Positions 39,873 through 49,073 of a DNA stretch of 61,666 bases are shown piece after piece. Position 1 is the stretch's first letter; each line of letters opens with the position of its first letter. The notes under the pieces are model-generated. The model searched no databases. It saw only the letters and a list, made by a program, of their open reading frames with translations, and was not told the origin of the DNA. The stretch is from Candidatus Kuenenia stuttgartensis (GTDB lineage Bacteria > Planctomycetota > Phycisphaerae > Phycisphaerales > SM1A02). Where the stretch lies: NCBI GenBank assembly GCA_945902075.1, contig CAMDMA010000020.1:1-61666 (forward strand). The letters run 5' to 3'. The position numbers and the translations under genes are program-made.

Positions 39873-42407
39873 CTAACGCCACTCTTGGCGGGGGTAGCGG
39901 CGGCGAAGCTCGTTGCGCATCTCGGGGTAGAGCACGCGCCAGAAGTTCGCGAGATCCTGCGTCACCTGCAGCGGTCGGTAGTTTGGGCCAAGGATTTCGA
40001 CGACGAGTGACACGCGGCTTCCTGCAACTTTCGGTGTCTCGTCAAGGCCGTAAAAGTCTTGGATCTTCGCGCGACCGCGCGGTGGCTTGCCTGGCTCGTA
40101 CTCAATCTTCATGCGAAACCCACGCGGCATCGCGATTGCCGCAGGTGCCATCTTCTCGATGAATTGGATGTCATCCCACGAAAGTGCGCTGCGAATCGCG
40201 TCGATCGCGGCTTTCGCCTCGACCTCTCGCGCGCGCACGCAGCCTGAGACGATCTCGGTGCGGATGATGTCGAGATCTTCATCGGAGTAGGTGAGCAATC
40301 CACGCTCAGGAAACCACTCGGCGACGCAGCGCGTGCGCGCGAGCCATGGTTCGACATGTTCGTCCCATCCATCGAGCTTGATCTCGCCAGTATGAATCCG
40401 CGCGACGAGCTCGCGCTCGACCTCGGGAGAAGGCCTTGCCGCGCGTGACTTTCGCGCGAAAACCGTCTCAAGAAAGAGCTCTTCGTCGGCGACTTCGACG
40501 GCACGGAGTTCTTTGTTCCAGAGCGTTGCGGTGCGCGTCTGAAATGCGCCAGGTCGTGCGTCCTCGACGATGCGACGATCGACCGGATGCGCGATTGGAA
40601 TAGAGACGAGGCGATCGTTGTCGGGTCCCGATTCGCGAATTTCAAGTGCGACGAGAAACCCACTTTCTTGGACGAGAGATTCCTTCGCGAGTTCGACCTT
40701 ACGCCGGCCAGCAAGTGCGCAGTGCGGACGCATAGGTTCGAGTTTGAAGGCAATGCGATCTGGAAACCCAGCGACGAGGGCACGGGCGACAGCGTCATTG
40801 GAATTGTCGTGCCCCTCGTCTCTCACACTTCGCGCGAGTTGTTCAGCGACCAGTGCGGCCTCGCGACACGCGAGTCGATCCGCGTTCGAGGGAAGCGTGC
40901 GCGCCTCCGCGGCCTCGACGAGTTTCTCTCGAACAAGCGCATCGCTCTGTGGATCTGACTTTGCAAGAAGTCCGAGCAATACCTGAGCACCCATGCCGTC
41001 GACAGGATCGCGATCAGAGAGTGCCGCTGCGATGCGCGCGATGCGCCGTCCGCAGCCGAGCCGTGCGCCCTCTACGAGTGCACGTGCGAGCCTCGGGTGG
41101 GTCGGGACTCGTGCCATCGCGCGTCCGATGCTGGTGAGTCCACGTGCGTCGATTGCATCCAGTGTGGCAAGCGTGCGTCTGGCCTCCTCGACACGACCAG
41201 CGTCCGGCGCATCGAGCCACGGAAACCCGGCGAAATCCGCAACGCCAAGCGACATCGTCTCAAGCATCGCGCTCGCAAGATCGATTCGCGCGACTTCCGC
41301 AAGTGTGTGCGCGTCGCGGCGCTCATGCTCCGCAACGCTCCACAATCGGATCGCGCGGCCTGGCGCGGTTCGTCCTGCCCGTCCTGCGCGTTGTTCAGTA
41401 CTTGCCTTCGACACGGGTTCGACCCGAAGCGTGTCGAGCCCACGAAGCGGGTCATAGCGGTGGATGCGCGCGAGTCCGGAGTCGATGACTGTGCGCACAC
41501 CGTCGATGGTCAGACTGGTTTCTGCGACGTTGGTTGACACGATGATTCGTCGACGTTTCGTCGGATCGACCGCGCCGACCGCGCGATCTTGCTCCTCGGG
41601 GGTGAGTCCGCCGTGGAGCGGGAGAATGTCGACTTGCACACCAGCCCGCGACGCAGCGACACGCGCACGTTCGCAGGTACGCATGATTTCATACGCTCCC
41701 GGCATAAACACGAGAAGGTGGCCGGGATCTTCAGCCTGACCGCGTGCAAATGTGTCGAGTACACGCTCGATCGCCGCGCCCGCGAGATCCCACGTTGCTT
41801 CGCGCGAAGCCTTGGCGAGATATTCGATTGCGACCGGATACGACCGACCTTCTGCGAGAATCGTACGGCAGCCGAGAAACGCCTCGAGCCGTGTCGCTTC
41901 GAGCGTCGCACTTGTGACAATCAGGCGTAAATGCGGGCGACGCGCCTCCTGCGCAAGCTTCACGAGTCCGAGCGCGACGTCGACAGCCACCGAACGTTCG
42001 TGAAACTCGTCGAGGATCACAATGCCAGTCTTTGAAAGCAGCGGATCGCGCTGCATCTGCCGCACGAAAAGCCCATCGGTGACGAAGCGGATGCGCGTCG
42101 TGTCGGACACGCGACGATCATGGCGCGTTTCGTAGCCAACGAGGCCGCCAAGTTCGCTGCCAAGTTCATGCGCGACGCGTGCGGCAAGCATGCGAGCCGC
42201 GAGGCGGCGTGGCTCGAGCACAATGATGTTGCCTCGTCCACCGACTTCGCCACGATCAAGGTCAAGATCAAGCAGCATCTTCGGAAGTTGCGTACTTTTT
42301 CCGGAGCCGGTCGGCGCGACGACAACGAGTCTATTTTCCGTACGAATCGCGTTGCGGATCGCGTCTCTTGCGCGCTGAATGGGCAGTTCTTCTGGCGTTC
42401 GCGTCAT
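39873..42407 (-). CDS. hrpB: ATP-dependent RNA helicase HrpB (DEAH box)
   Basis: An 844-residue DEAH/RHA helicase. Walker A is TGSGKSTQLP at about residues 32-41, motif II is DEFHERS at about 134-140, motif III VTSATLEATRLEAF, motif V VSTNVAETSLTIDGVRTVID, and motif VI QRAGRAGRTAPGRAIRLW. The HA2 region follows, then the HrpB-specific C-terminal region (LSWDDIQFIEKMAPAAIAMP...GRAKIQDFYGLDETPKV...LGPNYRPLQVTQDLANFWRVLYPEMRNELRRRYPR). RNA target unknown. Its ATG overlaps the stop of the LOG gene (ATGA), so both are translated together. Confidence 0.96.
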   Translation of the reverse strand: MTRTPEELPIQRARDAIRNAIRTENRLVVVAPTGSGKSTQLPKMLLDLDLDRGEVGGRGNIIVLEPRRLAARMLAARVAHELGSELGGLVGYETRHDRRVSDTTRIRFVTDGLFVRQMQRDPLLSKTGIVILDEFHERSVAVDVALGLVKLAQEARRPHLRLIVTSATLEATRLEAFLGCRTILAEGRSYPVAIEYLAKASREATWDLAGAAIERVLDTFARGQAEDPGHLLVFMPGAYEIMRTCERARVAASRAGVQVDILPLHGGLTPEEQDRAVGAVDPTKRRRIIVSTNVAETSLTIDGVRTVIDSGLARIHRYDPLRGLDTLRVEPVSKASTEQRAGRAGRTAPGRAIRLWSVAEHERRDAHTLAEVARIDLASAMLETMSLGVADFAGFPWLDAPDAGRVEEARRTLATLDAIDARGLTSIGRAMARVPTHPRLARALVEGARLGCGRRIARIAAALSDRDPVDGMGAQVLLGLLAKSDPQSDALVREKLVEAAEARTLPSNADRLACREAALVAEQLARSVRDEGHDNSNDAVARALVAGFPDRIAFKLEPMRPHCALAGRRKVELAKESLVQESGFLVALEIRESGPDNDRLVSIPIAHPVDRRIVEDARPGAFQTRTATLWNKELRAVEVADEELFLETVFARKSRAARPSPEVERELVARIHTGEIKLDGWDEHVEPWLARTRCVAEWFPERGLLTYSDEDLDIIRTEIVSGCVRAREVEAKAAIDAIRSALSWDDIQFIEKMAPAAIAMPRGFRMKIEYEPGKPPRGRAKIQDFYGLDETPKVAGSRVSLVVEILGPNYRPLQVTQDLANFWRVLYPEMRNELRRRYPRQEWR

Positions 42408-43186
42408 CAGATCGCGCTCTCATGCCAAGAATCGCCGCCACGGCGCCGATGCCTTGGACCACCGCGAGTTCCGTCCCCGGAAACGCGCTCTTCCGCGTCG
42501 GTCTCGAATCGCGGAAGTTTCGGTGCGACGACCCGTTGACCCGTGTGCGATTCCCACACCACCTGCACAGCCTCTTCGACACTGTCCGTGATGGTGAACA
42601 TGTCGAAGTCGCCCGCGCTTACTGTTTCGTAGTCGTCGCGCAGCGTCTTCTTCATCCACTCGACGAGGCCCGACCAAAACTCGCGCCCGACGAGCACTAC
42701 AGGAAACGGAACGATCTTGAGCGTCTGTATGAGCGTGAGTGCCTCAAAGAGTTCATCCATCGTCCCGAAGCCGCCGGGGAAGATGATGAACCCGCGCGCA
42801 TACTTCACGAACATCACCTTGCGTACGAAGAAGTAGCGGAACTCGATGTCAACTGTTTGAAATGGGTTTGGCCGCTGCTCCATGGGCAGAACGATGTTGA
42901 GACCAACGCTTGTGCCGCCAGCTTCTTTTGCACCTTTGTTCGCGGCTTCCATGATGCCTGGACCACCGCCAGTGATGACGGCGAAACCCTTCTCAACGAG
43001 CAATCGTCCGCACTTCTCTGCTTGCACAAACGATGGGTGCGTGGGCTTGAGTCGCGCAGAGCCAAAGACCGCAACGCCAGGCGCGCACTTGGACATCGTC
43101 TCTACGCCATCGACGAATTCACTCAAGATGCGTAGAGCGCGCCAACTCTCGAGCGCGAGTGCTTGCTTTCGGTCTGTTGGTTCCAT
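42407..43186 (-). CDS. LOG family protein (Rossmann-fold nucleotide-binding, lysine-decarboxylase-like)
   Basis: A 259-residue protein with VAVFGSARLKPTHPSF, VITGGGPGIMEAANKGA and the hallmark PGGFGTMDELFEALTLIQ near residue 135. Members hydrolyse nucleotide 5'-monophosphates to release a base (cytokinin-activating type) or have unknown substrates. The C-terminal 30 residues are Arg/Gly-rich. ATG 43186 is favoured by TACCTT ending 6 nt upstream on the minus strand. It is the first gene of the LOG-hrpB pair. Confidence 0.92.
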   Translation of the reverse strand: MEPTDRKQALALESWRALRILSEFVDGVETMSKCAPGVAVFGSARLKPTHPSFVQAEKCGRLLVEKGFAVITGGGPGIMEAANKGAKEAGGTSVGLNIVLPMEQRPNPFQTVDIEFRYFFVRKVMFVKYARGFIIFPGGFGTMDELFEALTLIQTLKIVPFPVVLVGREFWSGLVEWMKKTLRDDYETVSAGDFDMFTITDSVEEAVQVVWESHTGQRVVAPKLPRFETDAEERVSGDGTRGGPRHRRRGGDSWHESAI

Positions 43187-43192
43187 GTGGGA

Positions 43193-43198
43193 AAGGTA
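43193..43198 (-). promoter_or_regulatory. -10-like TACCTT, leaderless geometry
   Basis: TACCTT on the minus strand is followed by exactly 6 nt (TCCCAC) and the ATG at 43186. Confidence 0.5.
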
Positions 43199-43309
43199 CG
43201 GGAGGTGCACGATCGTTGTGGATATGCAGTCGAAGTATGCATCCTCTGTGTAACTCCATAACACAAAGGTATTTAAGTGGAGAAAGTTGCTTCGGAAGGT
43301 AGGATTCGC

Positions 43310-43315
43310 TATCCT
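43310..43315 (+). promoter_or_regulatory. -10-like TATCCT before folC
   Basis: TATCCT, within GCTATCCT as before ruvB, ends 9 nt before the ATG at 43325. No SD site is present. Confidence 0.5.
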
Positions 43316-43324
43316 CTCTCATCT

Positions 43325-45283
43325 ATGCCAAAGGACTCCTCCGCGCGCGTTTCGAAGCGCAGCGTCTCTGAAACGAAGCAGCACCACTCGAAGCCGAGTG
43401 CAGCGAAACCCAACAGCGCGAGAGCAGGCGCGGAGAAGTCCGCGAAGGGCTCCGCGTCGGAAGTTCGTGAAGTTTCCGCGAGGACTTCGTCACGTCTCCC
43501 GAAGATTCCGCCGCGGATTCCAGTGCCGACATCGGTGAAGCCCTCGACGGTCGCCAAGTCGACAGACGCGCCGAAAGTTGCGGCGTCAACCAAGTCCACC
43601 GCCACGATGAAGTCGGTCGTCGATCCCAAGCCAGGCGTGAAGGGGAGCGTCGGGGGCAAATCTCCCGCAGCTGCGAAGTTCATTCCAACGGCCGCTGAAA
43701 TCGTCGAGGTTCGTACTGGTCCGACCATTTCCGAAGCGACCCGAAAGGCGATCGCTGCTGCGAGCCCTCGGCAAACCAACGATCAACCTCCTGCGCGCCA
43801 ACTTGGCCTTCGCGCGACGCGACCAGAGGAGTCTGCGAGCGTGCGCCCACTCGAGATGCGCACCGGACGAACAACGGAAGGCAGACAGCCAAAGAGTTCT
43901 GCCGACATCAATGGCTACAACGCAGCGGTGAGGTACTTGCTGGAGCGCACCGACTTCGAGCGCATGCGGTCGGTGAAGTACAACGAGACAACTTTCAAAC
44001 TCGAGCGCATGCACGAGTTGCTTGCAAAGCTTGGTAATCCGCACGCACACATTCGTACCGTTCATGTCGCGGGAACCAACGGCAAGGGATCGACTGTGCA
44101 GATGATCGCGTCGATGCTGCAGACCTGCGGCTACACGGTCGGTGTGTACACGAGCCCACACCTTGTCGAACTCCGCGAGCGCATCGTCATCAATGGACAG
44201 ATGATCGACAAGGCAATCTTTGCGGAACTCATGAAGCAGGTCGCGAAGGCTGCAGAGAAGGCCGGTATCGAGCCAACCTTCTTCGAGGCGATTACCGCAG
44301 TGTGCTTCAAGCACTTTGCAGAGCAGGCCGTCGATATCGCGATCGTCGAAGTTGGGCTTGGTGGACGGCTTGATTCAACCAACGTGATTCAGCCAGAAGC
44401 ATGCGTTGTGACTTCGATTGACTTTGACCACACCAAACTGCTCGGCAGCACGCTCGAGGAAATCGCTCGCGAAAAAGCGGGGATCTTCAAGGCAGGCGTT
44501 CCGGCATTCATCTTCGAGAGCGAGCCGTCAGTTGAACGCGCAATGGTCGAAGCTGCGGAGAAGAGTGGGGCGCAACTTCGTATCGTGAACAAGGACATCG
44601 ATTACTCCGCGCGTTTCTGCGTGACGGAAGACCTCGGACCGCACACGCGGGTTTGCCTTTACACCAAAAACTCGCGGCTTGAGCATCTTCCCGTTCCACT
44701 GCAGGGCGAGCATCAAGCGGCAAACTGCGGTCTCGCGCTTGCGGTCGTCGACCACTTGAAGACGGTGGGTTTCGATTGTCCCGAAGACAAGATCACTGCC
44801 GGTCTTGCTGCGACCACGATCGCCGGGCGTATGCAGCTTGTGTGGGATCGTCCGCGCGTGCTCGTTGATGGCGCGCACAACCCTGCCGCGGTTGGCGCGC
44901 TGATGCGCTGCGTCGGTGCACATGTGCCATATGACTCGATGATTTGTGTTTTCGGTTGCTGCAATGACAAGGATGTGCCGGGGCTCATCGATAAGGTGAA
45001 TCTAGGCGCGGACAAGATCATCTTCACACGAGCTGCCGGAAACCCGCGCGCTGCGGATCCGGAAGACTTGCAGAAGTTGTTCCATGAGCGCAGCGGGAAG
45101 ATGAGTCAGATTGCGCGCACGCTGCCGGAGGCGCTCGAGATGGCGACACGCGCAGTGAGTCGAGAGGATCTTGTGTGCGTTACCGGTTCGTTCTATCTCG
45201 TCGGTGAAACACTCAAGCATCTTCAACACTTCGACCGCTCGCGCGGCGGCAAGATTCCGGCACAAGTTCCCGATCGAGACTGA
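43325..45283 (+). CDS. folC: Folylpolyglutamate / dihydrofolate synthase with long disordered N-terminal extension
   Basis: A 652-residue Mur-ligase-fold enzyme that adds glutamate to folates (and possibly to dihydropteroate). The catalytic part begins near residue 196 (NGYNAAVRYLLERTDFERM), with P-loop VAGTNGKGSTVQMIASML at about 246-263, YTSPHLVELRERI, FEAITAVCFKHF, EVGLGGRLDSTNVI, SIDFDHTKLLGSTLEEIAREKAGI and VDGAHNPAAVGAL. This part alone has normal length. The first 195 residues are Lys/Ala/Ser/Pro/Thr-rich, basic and without fold signals. An in-frame GTG at 43277 would lengthen it further. folE and pabB lie in the same window, but not in one operon. Confidence 0.93.
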   Translation: MPKDSSARVSKRSVSETKQHHSKPSAAKPNSARAGAEKSAKGSASEVREVSARTSSRLPKIPPRIPVPTSVKPSTVAKSTDAPKVAASTKSTATMKSVVDPKPGVKGSVGGKSPAAAKFIPTAAEIVEVRTGPTISEATRKAIAAASPRQTNDQPPARQLGLRATRPEESASVRPLEMRTGRTTEGRQPKSSADINGYNAAVRYLLERTDFERMRSVKYNETTFKLERMHELLAKLGNPHAHIRTVHVAGTNGKGSTVQMIASMLQTCGYTVGVYTSPHLVELRERIVINGQMIDKAIFAELMKQVAKAAEKAGIEPTFFEAITAVCFKHFAEQAVDIAIVEVGLGGRLDSTNVIQPEACVVTSIDFDHTKLLGSTLEEIAREKAGIFKAGVPAFIFESEPSVERAMVEAAEKSGAQLRIVNKDIDYSARFCVTEDLGPHTRVCLYTKNSRLEHLPVPLQGEHQAANCGLALAVVDHLKTVGFDCPEDKITAGLAATTIAGRMQLVWDRPRVLVDGAHNPAAVGALMRCVGAHVPYDSMICVFGCCNDKDVPGLIDKVNLGADKIIFTRAAGNPRAADPEDLQKLFHERSGKMSQIARTLPEALEMATRAVSREDLVCVTGSFYLVGETLKHLQHFDRSRGGKIPAQVPDRD

Positions 45284-45421
45284 TGGCAGAGTAGACCCGG
45301 ATCATCGGTTCAACCGTGCATGACGCCTGCGATGTCGTCAAAGGTGATGTTGCGAACTCTCCGAACGATTCGCGCTATTCGTCCTTAGGGCGGATGGCAT
45401 CTTCGTTCGCGCTGATCTCTC

Positions 45422-45427
45422 TACAAT
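45422..45427 (+). promoter_or_regulatory. -10-like TACAAT before leuS
   Basis: TACAAT ends 9 nt before the leuS ATG at 45437, with no SD site and no room for a T-box leader. Confidence 0.5.
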
Positions 45428-45436
45428 TGCGGCCTT

Positions 45437-48352
45437 ATGTCCGCCCAGCCGAACTTCGAAGCCAACGAACTTCCCCACCGTTACACCGCTGCATTTGCGA
45501 ATGCGCTTGAGGAGCGTTGGCAAGCGTCGCTTCAGTGGGACGATGGCTCTGGCTACGGGTATCGCCAACCGAATCCGGGCGAGCCAGGGTTTGACGCGTC
45601 GAAGCCGAAGTTTTACTGCCTCGACATGTTTCCGTATCCATCAGGCGCGGGTCTGCATGTCGGCCACCCCGAGGGCTACACCGCGACGGACATCATTTGT
45701 CGTTACAAGAAGTTGAAGGGTTTCAATGTGTTGCATCCGATGGGATGGGACGCGTTCGGCCTGCCCGCAGAGCAGTACGCGATCCAGACCGGAGTGCATC
45801 CTGAGGTCACCACCAAGAAGGCGATCGACAACTTTCGACGGCAACTGCGACGCTTTGGCTTCATGTACGACTGGTCGCGCGAATTCGCAACGATCGATCC
45901 CGACTACTACCAATGGACGCAATGGATTTGGCTTCAGGCCTATGCGTCGTGGTTTGACCCAAGCCTGGGTGCGGCGCGTCCGGTTGCGGAGCTTGAAGCG
46001 AAGTTTGCCCGCGAGGATGTGGAAATTGCCGCGATCGGCGGCGGAACAAAGCGTTGGTCGATGTGTTCACTGCGCGAGCGGCAGGCACACGTCGACACTT
46101 TTCGACTCGCGTATATCGGTGAACAGACAGTGAATTGGTGTGCAAAACTTGGAACGGTGCTCGCCAATGAGGAGATCATCGACGGCCGCAGTGAGCGTGG
46201 TGGATTTCCAGTGCGGCGTATGCCGCTCAGGCAATGGATGTTTCGTATCACGGCGTATGCCGATCGCCTGCTTGATGATCTTGCACTCGTTGAGTGGCCA
46301 GATTCGACACGCGCGATGCAAGCCGAGTGGATTGGCCGGAGCGAAGGCGCGGAGATTCACTTCGAGGTCGAGGACGCGTCTGGTCGGCGTTTGGGTCATT
46401 CAGATGCGCAGCGACTCACCGTTTTCACGACGCGACCGGACACCCTTTTCGGTGCGACCTACATGGTTGTCGCGCCGGAGCATCCGCTTGTTGCGCAGGC
46501 GATTGCGCTGAGTGCGGACGAAAAGCTTGCTGAATATGTTGCGTGGGCAAAGAATCGCTCAGATGTAGATCGGCAGGAGTCGCGGAAGAAGACGGGCATC
46601 GCGACTGGGCTTTGGGCAGTAAATCCGGCGAGCGGCAACCGTATTCCGATTTGGACTGCGGACTACGTCTTGATGGGTTACGGCACGGGAGCAATCATGG
46701 CCGTCCCCGCACACGACGAGCGTGACTTTGAGTTCGCCTTGGAGTTTGCGCTGAAAATCGTGCAAGTTGTCGCCATCGATGGTGTCACATTTGATGGCAG
46801 TGCCGCGACGAAAGGAGAGGGCCGCGCGGTCAATAGTGCCAACATCGCCACACTTTCGATCGATGGACTTACAACGATCGATGCAAAGGCTGCAGTGATT
46901 TCTTGGCTCACGCAGCGCGGAATCGGTGCGCTCCGCGTGAACTATCGACTTCGCGATTGGCTGTTCTCCCGCCAGCGTTACTGGGGTGAGCCATTTCCGA
47001 TCGTGTTTGACGCCGAGGGCAATCACTATCCGATTGCCGCGACTGCGCTGCCGCTGACACTTCCGCCGCTCGCTGACTATTCACCAGTCGAAAGTGATGT
47101 TCCGCAGCCGCCGCTTGCAAAAGCGCGTGATTGGACGCACACGACTGCTGGTGCGGCGGGCGTTGATCCTGCGCTTCTTGCGCCGGAGACGCCTGTCGTT
47201 CGCGAAACAAACACGATGCCGGGCTGGGCGGGCAGCTGTTGGTACTACCTGCGCTATTGCTCTCCGAAAGATTCTGCGCATTTCGTCACGCCTGAGGCTG
47301 AACGCTACTGGATGCTCTCCCACAAGTCTGGAGGCGCACACAGCGGAACTCCGCTCTCATATGACGCCGCAACCTGTCATGCGGGCGGAGTGGACCTCTA
47401 TGTGGGCGGTAGCGAGCATGCAGTGCTCCATCTTCTCTATGCGCGCTTCTGGCACAAGATGCTCTTCGATATGGGCCTTGTGAGCACTCCAGAGCCGATG
47501 GGTCGCCTTTTTCACCAAGGGCTTATCACCAGCCATGCATATCAGCGTGCAGATAAGACCCTCGTTCCGATTGACGAGGTCGAGGAGCGCGATGGTTCGT
47601 TCATCGAGACAAAGTCCGGCGAGAAGGTTGTGCAGATCGTTGCCAAGATGTCGAAATCACTGCGAAATGTAGTGAATCCCGATGACATCATCGCTGAGTA
47701 CGGCGCCGATACCTTCCGGCTCTACGAAATGTACATGGGCCCGCTTGAAGCGTCGAAACCATGGAATACGCGCGACATCGTGGGAGTTTTCCGATTTCTG
47801 CAGCGTTCTTGGCGCCTCGCAATTGACGAACGCACCGGCGAGGTGTTGTGCGCCGCGCAGCCTGATGCCAAAGTTGAGCGAATTCTCCATCGCACGATCC
47901 ACAAGGTCGCTGAGGACATCGAGCGCTTGTCGTTCAACACTGCGATTGCGGCGATGATCGAGCTTGTCAATGCAGCAACGCGGCCAACGGGGCTCGTCGA
48001 TCCATCGCAAGGTGGAATGACTCGCGATCAGCTCGAGCGCTTCTCGCGAATCTTGTGGCCCTTTGCCCCACATATTGCTGACGAGATCGCGGCTCGACTC
48101 GGCGTGCAAGGCGGACTGTATGAGTCCCGGTGGCCAATGCACGATCCAGCGATGCTTGTTGACGACGAGGTCGAAATACCCGTTCAGATTCAGGGAAAAG
48201 TGAAGGCGCGGATCAATGTACCCACGAAGGCTGATACCGCGTCCATTGAAGCACTTGCACTCGCTCATGAGGATGTCATCGCGGCGCTCGCCGGGCGGCC
48301 AGTGAAGAAAATTGTGGTTGTTCCTGGTCGGATGGTAAACATCGTGATCTGA
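45437..48352 (+). CDS. leuS: Leucyl-tRNA synthetase
   Basis: A 971-residue class I synthetase. The HIGH signature is HVGHPEGYTATD near residue 74, followed by HPMGWDAFGLPAEQYAIQTG. The CP1 editing domain includes TVFTTRPDTLFGATYMVVAPEH and GYGTGAIMAVPAHDERD. WAGSCWYYLRYCSP, DLYVGGSEHAVLHLLYARFW and KMSKSLRNVVNPDDII (KMSKS near residue 737) follow, then the anticodon-binding and C-terminal domains ending KKIVVVPGRMVNIV. It is longer than E. coli LeuRS by about 110 residues, partly from an insert around residues 173-205. Its stop is followed directly by a short tandem repeat. Confidence 0.98.
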   Translation: MSAQPNFEANELPHRYTAAFANALEERWQASLQWDDGSGYGYRQPNPGEPGFDASKPKFYCLDMFPYPSGAGLHVGHPEGYTATDIICRYKKLKGFNVLHPMGWDAFGLPAEQYAIQTGVHPEVTTKKAIDNFRRQLRRFGFMYDWSREFATIDPDYYQWTQWIWLQAYASWFDPSLGAARPVAELEAKFAREDVEIAAIGGGTKRWSMCSLRERQAHVDTFRLAYIGEQTVNWCAKLGTVLANEEIIDGRSERGGFPVRRMPLRQWMFRITAYADRLLDDLALVEWPDSTRAMQAEWIGRSEGAEIHFEVEDASGRRLGHSDAQRLTVFTTRPDTLFGATYMVVAPEHPLVAQAIALSADEKLAEYVAWAKNRSDVDRQESRKKTGIATGLWAVNPASGNRIPIWTADYVLMGYGTGAIMAVPAHDERDFEFALEFALKIVQVVAIDGVTFDGSAATKGEGRAVNSANIATLSIDGLTTIDAKAAVISWLTQRGIGALRVNYRLRDWLFSRQRYWGEPFPIVFDAEGNHYPIAATALPLTLPPLADYSPVESDVPQPPLAKARDWTHTTAGAAGVDPALLAPETPVVRETNTMPGWAGSCWYYLRYCSPKDSAHFVTPEAERYWMLSHKSGGAHSGTPLSYDAATCHAGGVDLYVGGSEHAVLHLLYARFWHKMLFDMGLVSTPEPMGRLFHQGLITSHAYQRADKTLVPIDEVEERDGSFIETKSGEKVVQIVAKMSKSLRNVVNPDDIIAEYGADTFRLYEMYMGPLEASKPWNTRDIVGVFRFLQRSWRLAIDERTGEVLCAAQPDAKVERILHRTIHKVAEDIERLSFNTAIAAMIELVNAATRPTGLVDPSQGGMTRDQLERFSRILWPFAPHIADEIAARLGVQGGLYESRWPMHDPAMLVDDEVEIPVQIQGKVKARINVPTKADTASIEALALAHEDVIAALAGRPVKKIVVVPGRMVNIVI

Positions 48353-48394
48353 TTTCGTGCTCTCAGTTTCGTACTCTCAGTTTCGTACTCTCAA
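48353..48394 (+). repeat. Three tandem 14-bp repeats
   Basis: TTTCGTGCTCTCAG (48353-48366), TTTCGTACTCTCAG (48367-48380) and TTTCGTACTCTCAA (48381-48394) follow each other without gap, starting at the base after the leuS stop codon. Copies differ at one position each, so they arose by recent slippage. Confidence 0.9.
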
Positions 48395-49061
48395 GCTCGC
48401 GATGGGAGGTGTCCGCGGTTGCATCGTTGACAACGGTCTAGCGAGGCCCACAACTGCGCTCGCACTTTCTCGTGATCCCGATGACCTTGTCACGGTCGCG
48501 AATCCGATGCGGGATACGAACTTTCATTGCGTAGATGGCAACACCCCGACACAGACGCATCCGCCTGATCGGTCCATCCTCGAAAACACCTCAAAATGTG
48601 GCGCATTTGCGAGGTGATTCGCACTCGTCGAGAGGACGAAGGAAGTCGCATTGAATCAATACAAAAGCGATGACTCGTCCTCGATGTGCGTGACTGGGGT
48701 TAAGCGGTGTTTGCCAATAGGCAAGGGTAAGACCCCGCGTACTGCTTTCGCGCAGATGTCACGAGGAGCGCAACTGCATCGACCTCCGACGACCATTCGT
48801 CACGCGAGGCACGATCCGCACCCACGCGTGCCACCGTGCGAGAACGCCGCGCCATGACCGACCAAAAATCGTGCGCGAACCGATGGATATGTCGTTTCGC
48901 GCGACGGATTGGCGGTGCGCGAATTGCCAGAGGACGCGCTGCTGAAAGCGTTATCTTCACAGTGCCTCGCTCTAACGCTGTCAGGCCCGCCATCCGATCG
49001 GATAGGTATCAAGCCTCTGTTCGCAGAATGTGCGTTGTTTATGAATGGCGCGCCTCTGCGC
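48395..49061. other. Gene-poor 670-bp gap
   Basis: Short open frames exist on both strands, but none has family resemblance. One possible small gene starts at TTG 48651 with AAGGAAG upstream and runs to 48857 (68 codons), with low credibility. A compound hairpin GGGGT...ACCCC (about 48697-48737) contains the inner stem TTGCC/GGCAA. No tRNA, riboswitch or terminator could be assigned with confidence. Confidence 0.4.
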
Positions 49062-49067
49062 TATCTT
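49062..49067 (+). promoter_or_regulatory. -10-like TATCTT, leaderless geometry
   Basis: TATCTT (in GCTATCTT) ends exactly 6 nt before GTG 49074, which is in frame with the lipoprotein gene and gives a good signal peptide. Confidence 0.45.
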
Positions 49068-49073
49068 GCGCGA

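Noticed and set aside
45284-45436. T-box leader upstream of leuS
   Set aside because: The gap is only 153 nt and lacks the conserved T-box and specifier stem; a -10-like TACAAT next to the start argues for a very short leader.
48690-48740. Possible integron attC or riboswitch around the compound hairpin
   Set aside because: GTTAAGC occurs on one side, but no matching RYYYAAC partner stands at the other end; no known riboswitch core fits.
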